From Myxosarcina sp. GI1 (GTDB taxonomy: Bacteria; Cyanobacteriota; Cyanobacteriia; Cyanobacteriales; Xenococcaceae), in NCBI RefSeq assembly GCF_000756305.1, contig NZ_JRFE01000001.1:107507-171506 (forward strand): 64,000 nt of DNA, read 5' to 3'. The notes under the pieces were generated by a model. It saw only the letters and a program-made list of their open reading frames with translations. It did no database searches and was not told the DNA's origin. Both the position numbers and the translations under genes were made by a program. Numbering within the stretch: the stretch's first letter is position 1; each line of letters opens with the position of its first letter. Positions 57,887-64,000 of the stretch are shown here, in pieces.

Positions 57887-59182
57887 GTGAATAATAGACG
57901 ACCAAAATTAGATTGGGTTTGGAGATGTTTGCAGTTTAGCGTTTTAGCGTTGCCGTTGTTTCCTGCTTTGGGAGAGGTAGGATTAGCGGTAGTTTTGGTT
58001 TGGGTTTGGCGATCGCGCTATCGTCAAATAATTAGGTTTCCACTCAATTGGGGATTGGCAGTTTTAAGTATCTGGCTGATTGTTTGTTCGCTCTTTGCTT
58101 ATCGTCCTCTGGAATCTTGGCTGGGTTTGGCAAACTTTTTACCTTTTTTTGCCTTATTTGCAGCTTTAAACGTATTGATAAAGAGATCGCACCAGTTAAG
58201 ACAGTTAGCTAGATTGCTAGTTATTCCTTCTCCAGCAATAGTTATTTTAGGTTTGGGACAACTATATCTTGGCTGGCAGACTCCTTCCTGGTGGCAGACT
58301 ATTTTTGGCTGGGGTTTGGTTGCTGTAGGGGAACCAGCAGGAAGAATGTCATCGGTGTTTATTTATGCTAATTTTTTAGCCGTTTATCTAACGACCGCTT
58401 TTACTCTCTGTTTGGGACTGTGGCTGGAAACCTGGCAGCGGTGGCGATCGAAAAGAACTTCTAGATCTGGCTGGATCTTATTTGCACTGACGGCGATCTT
58501 ACTTATTAATAGCGTTGGCTTAGTACTAACTAGCTCTCGTAATGCCTGGGGAATAGCTTTTTTTAGCGCGATCGCCTTTGCTATGTATGCTGGCTGGCGG
58601 TGGTTGGTTGGCTCGATAGCTGCTATAGTAACTGTCATTTGTTGGGCGGCTTTTGTTCCCAATTGGGGTGGAATATGGTGGCGTAAAATCGTTCCTGTAT
58701 TTATTTGGGCGAGACTTTCAGATCGCATGTATCCAGATCGCCCCGTAGAAACTTTACGTCTGACTCAGTGGCGGTTTTGCTGGAATTTGATTAAAGAACG
58801 TCCTGTAATTGGCTGGGGTTTGCGTAACTTTACCCCTCTCTACGAAGCTAAGATGAATGTTTGGTTTGGGCATCCTCATAGTTTGCCGTTGATGCTGGCG
58901 ACAGAAACGGGGATAGTTGGGACTTTGTTGTTGCTATCGATTGTCGGTTGGGTAATGGCAAAAGCAATATGGTTGTTAAAAGAACCCAAAAAAACTATAG
59001 TTAGCGGCGAACATTCGATCTTGTTTACCTACATGGTGGCATTTTCAGGTATTATTTTGTTTAATTTGTTTGATGTTACGATATTCGACCTGAGAGTAAA
59101 TACTATCGGTTGGATCTTATTCTCGGCTATTAGTGGCGTTGTTTTTAAGAGCGAGCGTTCTAGCGATCGCTCCGTTCGATAA
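57887..59182 (+). CDS. O-antigen ligase family protein (IctB/Wzy-like)
   Basis: 431 residues from GTG 57887, with about ten membrane segments. The conserved periplasmic loop is GRMSSVFIYANFLAVYL near 152, with LTSSRNAWGIAFFSA and GWGLRNFTPLYEAKMNVWFG near 305-324, followed by HPHSLPLMLATETGIVG carrying the ligase-domain His. The group includes cyanobacterial IctB, once proposed as a bicarbonate transporter. Ligase/polymerase is the safer family call. It overlaps the convergent MTHFS gene by 23 bp. Confidence 0.88.
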   Translation: MNNRRPKLDWVWRCLQFSVLALPLFPALGEVGLAVVLVWVWRSRYRQIIRFPLNWGLAVLSIWLIVCSLFAYRPLESWLGLANFLPFFALFAALNVLIKRSHQLRQLARLLVIPSPAIVILGLGQLYLGWQTPSWWQTIFGWGLVAVGEPAGRMSSVFIYANFLAVYLTTAFTLCLGLWLETWQRWRSKRTSRSGWILFALTAILLINSVGLVLTSSRNAWGIAFFSAIAFAMYAGWRWLVGSIAAIVTVICWAAFVPNWGGIWWRKIVPVFIWARLSDRMYPDRPVETLRLTQWRFCWNLIKERPVIGWGLRNFTPLYEAKMNVWFGHPHSLPLMLATETGIVGTLLLLSIVGWVMAKAIWLLKEPKKTIVSGEHSILFTYMVAFSGIILFNLFDVTIFDLRVNTIGWILFSAISGVVFKSERSSDRSVR

Positions 59183-59723
59183 TCGTCTCGGTGCAAATAT
59201 AATCTAGTCGAATATCCCAGGGTTCTATAGGTAACTGGGGTAAATAAGCAAAATCGTAGACAATGCCAATTGTAGGGATCTGCGACCATTGAGGAGAACT
59301 TAACAGGCGATCGTAAAACCCGCCACCGTAACCCAAACGATATCCTTGGCGATCGCAAGCTACAGTGGGAACTAAAATTAAATCTACCTCTGAAGGTTCG
59401 ACTAGAGGCGCGTCAATTAACGGTTCTTGAATACCGTATTTACCCTTGAATAGGGTTTCTCCAGGTTGCCACCAGTGCCATATTAAAGAAGCTTGCTCGC
59501 AGCGCGGGAAACCCCATCTTTTAGGAGTACTAAATAGCAACTCCAAATTGGGTTCTTGCCGAAAACTGAAGTATGCCAAAACCGTGTTAGCTTCGGTAAA
59601 TAAAGACCAAGCTTGCAGGCGATCGCATATAGCCAGACTTTTTTGTTGCCATTCTTCTATTGAAAGCGCTCGCCGTTTTGTTAACAAATCGCGACGCAGA
59701 GCGATTTTATCTAACTGAGACAT
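59160..59723 (-). CDS. 5-formyltetrahydrofolate cyclo-ligase
   Basis: 187 residues, full length. N-terminal KIALRRDLLTKRRALS (substrate/ATP-binding region) and the signature RLGYGGGFYDRLLSSP near 127-142 followed by GIVYDFAYLPQLP. It converts 5-formyl-THF to 5,10-methenyl-THF with ATP. The first 23 bases past the stop side overlap the end of the ligase-family gene on the other strand. Confidence 0.95.
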   Translation of the reverse strand: MSQLDKIALRRDLLTKRRALSIEEWQQKSLAICDRLQAWSLFTEANTVLAYFSFRQEPNLELLFSTPKRWGFPRCEQASLIWHWWQPGETLFKGKYGIQEPLIDAPLVEPSEVDLILVPTVACDRQGYRLGYGGGFYDRLLSSPQWSQIPTIGIVYDFAYLPQLPIEPWDIRLDYICTETIIERSDR

Positions 59724-59770
59724 TTAATCATATCATTAAACATTAAGCATTTAACATTTATCGTTTGTAG

Positions 59771-59816
59771 TGTTCATTGCTCATTGCTCATTGCTCATTG
59801 TTCATTGTTCGTTGTT
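59771..59816. repeat. Short tandem heptamer repeat (TTCATTG/CTCATTG type)
   Basis: About six heptamers of CAATGAR (minus strand) in tandem, the longest array in the window. It forms the last codons and the TGA stop (NNEQ-stop) of the TPR-sulfotransferase gene. Confidence 0.85.
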
Positions 59817-61381
59817 GAATCTGAATAGCCTAACACTTCTACTAAGTTTCCCGTTACTTGCTGAAAGTAATTGAGGGTAGAACTATCGAAATAATTTTTC
59901 CAATCACCTACTATTCCTTTGCGATAGTGGCTGTTAATATCTTCTTCGCCATGTTTGCGTCCTCTGGTTAATTTTTCAAATTTATTTCTTTCCCACAGAG
60001 TTCGCAGTTCCTCTTCTGGCATTGCAATTTTTAAATAGCTAAACAGTTTTTTCAGAAAAGAATAATTGCTGCTGACCAAATCCTCATAACGGAAAATAGC
60101 GATCTTATTTTCATCCTCGTCAATATTCATCCAAGACCTTTGAGTCTCAAAGTAGCCAAACTCCTCTAAGCGATCGATAATATATCTCAAACCATCACTA
60201 AAGTCTAGTTTTTCAAGATCTTGGCGTAATTTAGGGATGACGCTGATTAATAAATGTGAATATTTAGCGGAAAAATACCAGGAAATAACGGCATCTCTAG
60301 GATCTCTCAACACAAAAAATGTTTTATAATTTGCTGGTTTGGCAATACCCGAATAAGTTGGATAGTCTATATATAAATGGGTGCCAATTGTTTTATCAGG
60401 CAAAGCTCGATCGAATGAAGCATACCGCAGTCCCAACTGAACGTAAGGATGAGTTACCAAACCAGTATACTTATAGAAAGTTGGGTCGTCGAAGATAGAT
60501 CTAAACCATTGACTCGCTGTTTTTTGGGTACAACAATAGTAAATATTGTCATAAGGCGAATGTCGAATAATTTCGAGACTAGAGAACCTAACCTTCATGG
60601 CTTGTTGATAGCAATCGCTCGCTGCCTTGCCTCTATCTTGTTGTTGCAGTAAATTGCCAATCGCGTAATGTATATTTGCTGCTTCAGGCTCGTACTCTAA
60701 AACCTTTTCATAGCAGGCGATCGCTTCTTCTAGCTTACCTCGTTCTTGTAGTACTACCGCCAAATTGTAATGGGCGATAGCTAGATCTGGCTGTAAAGCG
60801 ATCGCCTGTTGATAATAAGCTATAGCAGTCTTAGGTTCTCCTGCGGCTTTTCGAGTCAAACCTAGTTTGTTACTTTTTGCGGCATAGTATGCTCGTTCAT
60901 CTAGCGATAGTTCATCTTGGAGATGAAGTAAACCAGACAAATTAACTTCTGCTTCTATACAGTTGGGTTGAATACTCAAAGCTTGTTGATAGCAAGCAAT
61001 AGCTTCTGCTACTTTACCTTGCAGTTGACGGACGTAACCTAAGTTATTGTATACGGCGACTAAATTAGGTTGAAGTTCTAAAATTTTAGAGTAGCACGCT
61101 TCGGCTTTTGGTAAATTAGTTACAGCGTAATAAAGATTGCCCAAACTAAACAATATTTTAAGAGAGTTGGGTTGAATGCTCAGAGCCTGGCGAAATATTT
61201 GCTCTGCGGTTGAGAAATTTTCAATTTTTTGAGCTATCAGTCCCAGTCCGTAAAGAGCCTCACAAGTTTCAGGCTGACGGTCGAGAATTTGTCGATAAAT
61301 TTGCCCTGCCTCATCAAGGCGATTATCTTTTATATGTTGCTCTGCAAGCTTAAGCATTTCGGCTTCTGTTGCTTCGGACAT
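59795..61381 (-). CDS. TPR-repeat sulfotransferase
   Basis: The frame opens at TTG 61399, but GGGAGG precedes ATG 61381 at ideal spacing, giving 528 residues. Residues about 1-265 are TPR units (AEQHIKDNRLDEAGQIYRQI, LYGLGLIAQKIENFSTAEQI and repeats). The C-terminal sulfotransferase domain has the 5'-PSB-like CCTQKTASQWFRSIF and the 3'-PB region FVLRDPRDAVISWYFSAKYS. It would transfer sulfate from PAPS to an alcohol or glycan, or to a protein recognised by the TPR. A neighbouring TPR-glycosyltransferase has similar repeats. Confidence 0.88.
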   Translation of the reverse strand: MSEATEAEMLKLAEQHIKDNRLDEAGQIYRQILDRQPETCEALYGLGLIAQKIENFSTAEQIFRQALSIQPNSLKILFSLGNLYYAVTNLPKAEACYSKILELQPNLVAVYNNLGYVRQLQGKVAEAIACYQQALSIQPNCIEAEVNLSGLLHLQDELSLDERAYYAAKSNKLGLTRKAAGEPKTAIAYYQQAIALQPDLAIAHYNLAVVLQERGKLEEAIACYEKVLEYEPEAANIHYAIGNLLQQQDRGKAASDCYQQAMKVRFSSLEIIRHSPYDNIYYCCTQKTASQWFRSIFDDPTFYKYTGLVTHPYVQLGLRYASFDRALPDKTIGTHLYIDYPTYSGIAKPANYKTFFVLRDPRDAVISWYFSAKYSHLLISVIPKLRQDLEKLDFSDGLRYIIDRLEEFGYFETQRSWMNIDEDENKIAIFRYEDLVSSNYSFLKKLFSYLKIAMPEEELRTLWERNKFEKLTRGRKHGEEDINSHYRKGIVGDWKNYFDSSTLNYFQQVTGNLVEVLGYSDSTTNNEQ

Positions 61382-61550
61382 AAGATTTTTTCCTCCCAAT
61401 CTCTCAATCGGAACCGTAATTAGAAGTCGATTGTAAAATCGGATAGTTTTAACCCGAACAAATTTAGAAGGAGCAAAAATAGCTCGTTCTTTCTGTTGCC
61501 ATTTTGCTGCAAAAACTATAGTCCGAACTACAAAAGAAAATTTTTAACTG

Positions 61551-61871
61551 CTATTTTGCTTTTGCCTTTACGACTGTAAAAGCGTAGTTATCTTTTTCTT
61601 TAGATTTAGTTTTTACTTTTACTCGATCGAAGCCTGCGTAATAAACACCAACACTTGCATAAGGATCTTCGCCGATTGCTAACGCCGTTCCTTTGCCCTT
61701 AGCCATAGTTTTTTTGCTCTTGTTTTTGAGAATAACATCTGTCTCAGTCAAAGTATAACTATTATCGCCAGTGGCAGATGCATTAGCAGTAATGTCTAAC
61801 ACGGAATTACCACCTAAAATTGTCTTTTTGTCTGTAATCTGTTCGAGATATGAGAGATCGGCTATCAACAT
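61551..61871 (-). CDS. Small protein with double-glycine-type leader (106 aa)
   Basis: GAGGTT precedes ATG 61871. The N-terminus MLIADLSYLEQITDKKTILG-G has the form of the cyanobacterial LxYLExx...GG leaders recognised by peptidase-containing ABC exporters (pattern from memory). The remaining 85 residues are Thr/Lys/Ala-rich, predicted beta, with a central KKTMAKGKGTALAIGEDPYA and a Lys-rich end (VVKAKAK). It is probably secreted after cleavage at GG21. It lies between the TPR-sulfotransferase and the TPR-glycosyltransferase. No exporter gene is visible in the window. Confidence 0.7.
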   Translation of the reverse strand: MLIADLSYLEQITDKKTILGGNSVLDITANASATGDNSYTLTETDVILKNKSKKTMAKGKGTALAIGEDPYASVGVYYAGFDRVKVKTKSKEKDNYAFTVVKAKAK

Positions 61872-61944
61872 TTTTAGAACCTCTATAGTTAATAAATTAC
61901 TACTATTACTACTGTGGGGTCGTGTTGGCTTCTAGATAAAATAA

Positions 61945-64000
61945 TTATCCAGCATTTTGTTTATTTTTAAACCACTCTATATTCGCCAAAGCTAGCTTAT
62001 CTGCCAGGAACACTGCTCGTTCGTTTTGCAACCAAGTAGAAAGAGCGGCAACAGCCTCGGCAGAATGATTTATTTGCATCGCAGCTTCGATTAGTTGCAA
62101 TGCTCCATTCCAATTGCCTGCATCTAACGGTATTTTCGCTCTTTCCAAACACCAATAAAAATAATTTTGACGCGATTTTGCCGTAATTTCTGCACGATAT
62201 TCTTCTGGTAAGTAGCTTTCAGAAATTTCAATAGCCCGAAGATGATCGTATCCCGAAGCACCGTTGGTATTTTCAGCAATGGTGATACTATTATGCTGCT
62301 GACGATAATGAGCTAAAACTTCTGGTTCGTACCACCAATCATAAACAGAAGCAATACGTTTATACAATTCCCAGTCACAAGTATAGAGAATATCGAGTTT
62401 ATAGCCCCCCAGCTTTTCATAGGCGGCTCTCTTAATTACTATTGATGGAGGACTAGTTGTATTCACGACACCAATCTGTCGTATCCAATCTCGAACGATG
62501 CCGCGATAGTTTTCTAGCTCGTGTCTTTCTGTATAAAGGATTTGACGCTTTTCATTTATTATTTGATGAGCGGTAAAAGCTGCTCCAACTGATTCCGAAC
62601 AGGTTGATAAACTTGCTTGTAATCGCTCGTAGAATTCGGGGAGAACATAGTCATCGTGATGCAGCAGATGAATCCACTGACCCCGACATAGAGATACAGC
62701 AGTATTCCAATTTTCCTGTAGGCTTACAGTTTTGGGAAATCGATAGTAACGAACAATTCCTTTACCTAGCTCACTGGGAATTTCCCACTGCGGTGGTTCG
62801 CTACCATTATCTAAAACAATAATCTCCATATCTTCTTGTGTCCACTGAGCTAGAACGCTAGCCAGACATTCGGGAAAATATTCGGGGCGGTTTACTACTG
62901 GAATTACAACACTCCAAAAAGGTCGCTTTTCTTCGGAAACTGGTACCTTGGGAATTACTGGAAACTGATATGCACCAATAGTTACTTCGCCTTGAGGGAT
63001 TTGAGGAATAGTAAAATTCTCGGCAAATGTAGCTTCATGCTGATGAGACTCTATCGCCAAAGCGTAGTCAGAATTAATCAGTTTTAATCCCTGTCTAAAA
63101 GTTGCAGTTGCTTGAGACAAATTGCCGAGGTCTTGATATGTTTCGCCCAGACTATAATAAGCTAGCTCGTACTCGGGATTTAAGCGGATAACTTCCTGAT
63201 AAGCAGCAGTTGCTTTTACTAACTTTCTTTGGTGTTGCAGTACTAAACCCAAATGGTAGCGAGCATCTACTAAATCGGGCTGCATAGAAACTGCTTGTTG
63301 ATAGTAAATGACAGCAGTATGCCAGTCTCCAACTTGCTGGCGACTCAAACCGAGTTTAAAGTTTAGGTCTGCATAGTGGACTTGCTGTTCTGGTGATAGC
63401 TGTCCTTGAGCAAACAGAGCGTTACCCAAATTGACATCAGCTTCAGTACAGTTGGGCTGAATTTCTAAGGCTTTTTTGTAGTAGTAGGCTGCTTCTTGCC
63501 ATTTATTCTGCTGTTGTAAAACATAGCCTAAATTGTTACAAATAGGTGCGGAGTTGTTTTGCAGATTTAGAGCTTGCCGATAAGCCTGTTCTGCTGTTGT
63601 AAGTTGACCTCGACTTTGGCACACATTGCCCAAGCTAAACCAGGCTTTGAGAAATTGCGATCGCAGTTTAACCGCAGCTTTTAAATACTGCTCTGCTGCT
63701 TCAGACTCGCCAATTTGCTGTGCCAAAATTCCCAAACCATACAAGGCATCGGCATGTTCTGGTTGTGCTTCTAAAACTTTAATGTATTGTTGCTGCGCTG
63801 CCTCAAGCCGATTTGCTTGGTGATGTCGAACCGCTAATTGAAAGGCTTTAGCTATTTTTTTGTTGCTGTATCTGGGTTTGTCAAACAGACTGAGTAAAAA
63901 ATCCTCTAAGGCTCTTACTGGCTTTAAGTCATCATAAAGCTTGTGTTTGTTAAGCGCGATTTTTTGAGAGATATACTGCCGATAGCTAGCATCTTTACCG
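61945..64000 (-). CDS. TPR-repeat glycosyltransferase family 2 protein (5' end outside window)
   Basis: Although a TTG at 63744 could begin the protein, the frame is open and protein-like to the window edge (HHQANRLEAAQQQYIKVLEA upstream, another TPR unit). The gene therefore starts beyond 64000; at least 684 residues are visible. About nine TPR units precede a GT2 domain: FWSVVIPVVNRPEYFPECLA, then IIVLDNGSE, and HHDDYVLPEFYE as the DXD-type acid motif. The most N-terminal visible part (IALNKHKLYDDLKPVRALED) is not TPR and may belong to another domain. Probably decorates exported glycans or proteins. Confidence 0.9.
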   Translation of the reverse strand, partial: GKDASYRQYISQKIALNKHKLYDDLKPVRALEDFLLSLFDKPRYSNKKIAKAFQLAVRHHQANRLEAAQQQYIKVLEAQPEHADALYGLGILAQQIGESEAAEQYLKAAVKLRSQFLKAWFSLGNVCQSRGQLTTAEQAYRQALNLQNNSAPICNNLGYVLQQQNKWQEAAYYYKKALEIQPNCTEADVNLGNALFAQGQLSPEQQVHYADLNFKLGLSRQQVGDWHTAVIYYQQAVSMQPDLVDARYHLGLVLQHQRKLVKATAAYQEVIRLNPEYELAYYSLGETYQDLGNLSQATATFRQGLKLINSDYALAIESHQHEATFAENFTIPQIPQGEVTIGAYQFPVIPKVPVSEEKRPFWSVVIPVVNRPEYFPECLASVLAQWTQEDMEIIVLDNGSEPPQWEIPSELGKGIVRYYRFPKTVSLQENWNTAVSLCRGQWIHLLHHDDYVLPEFYERLQASLSTCSESVGAAFTAHQIINEKRQILYTERHELENYRGIVRDWIRQIGVVNTTSPPSIVIKRAAYEKLGGYKLDILYTCDWELYKRIASVYDWWYEPEVLAHYRQQHNSITIAENTNGASGYDHLRAIEISESYLPEEYRAEITAKSRQNYFYWCLERAKIPLDAGNWNGALQLIEAAMQINHSAEAVAALSTWLQNERAVFLADKLALANIEWFKNKQNAG

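Noticed and set aside
57887-59182. Naming the protein IctB bicarbonate transporter
   Set aside because: The family is O-antigen ligase, and the transporter role of IctB is disputed; sequence alone does not support it.
59771-59816. Tandem repeats as a CRISPR array
   Set aside because: Seven-base units without spacers; these are short tandem repeats, not CRISPR.

Overview
The window comes from a cyanobacterium. GCGATCGC (HIP1) octamers are scattered through genes and spacers, base composition is AT-rich, and the gene content is typically cyanobacterial: CBS/GAF/PAS hybrid kinase, CsbD, GlsB/YeaQ, YaaW, Uma2, a Wza/Wzc/Wzy polysaccharide set, TPR-sulfotransferase and NatF/NatG-like amino-acid transport. 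A large-genome, possibly colonial or biofilm-forming strain fits, but the sequence does not fix the genus. I saw no rRNA, tRNA or CRISPR.

Layout. (1) 1-8922, all on the minus strand: LysR regulator, short-chain dehydrogenase, taurine:pyruvate-type class III aminotransferase, alanine dehydrogenase, two near-identical sodium:alanine symporters and a TauE/SafE exporter between them. Together they resemble the taurine-to-isethionate nitrogen-scavenging route (Tpa, Ald, IsfD, exporter). (2) 9114-10346: a run of very small plus-strand ORFs, including a tandemly duplicated 51-residue protein. (3) 10664-18574: a 1452-residue hybrid kinase with a cyanobacteriochrome-like GAF domain, a 2-keto-acid decarboxylase and a gamma-glutamyltransferase. 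(4) 18897-21219: CsbD, BirA and an MFS exporter. (5) 21552-28924: a two-component system joined to two DHA2 drug exporters, a DUF1772 protein and an EmrA-type adaptor. (6) 29179-36779: redox and stress enzymes, a broken alcohol dehydrogenase, secreted and small unknown proteins, a NarL-type two-component pair and a MarR regulator. (7) 37062-41879: NDH-2, stress membrane proteins and an AI-2E-family permease. (8) 42226-48427: small genes, a decayed signal peptidase fragment, and a polysaccharide export/polymerisation operon facing a GT61 glycosyltransferase. (9) 48648-50635: an alpha-carbonic anhydrase gene split by a 1200-bp IS630-family element. (10) 50636-59723: a gene-poor stretch with a likely TnpB remnant, natF/natG-like transport genes, a membrane Ser/Thr kinase, YaaW, Uma2, an O-antigen-ligase-family protein and 5-formyl-THF cyclo-ligase. 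(11) 59795-64000: TPR-sulfotransferase, a small protein with a double-glycine-type leader, and a TPR-glycosyltransferase that runs off the window.

The clearest structural results read from the bases are these. The IS630 insertion can be removed in silico, together with one TA, to restore an intact carbonic anhydrase frame. The IS carries an in-phase T TTT TTT slippery heptamer that joins its two transposase frames. A deletion appears to have fused the first half of a zinc-type dehydrogenase to the tail of a cupin-like gene. Heptameric short tandem repeats (CAATGAR type) provide the stop codons of several genes. The best candidate for an undescribed system is the taurine-type cluster at 1-8922, with the duplicated small proteins next to it as a second candidate.
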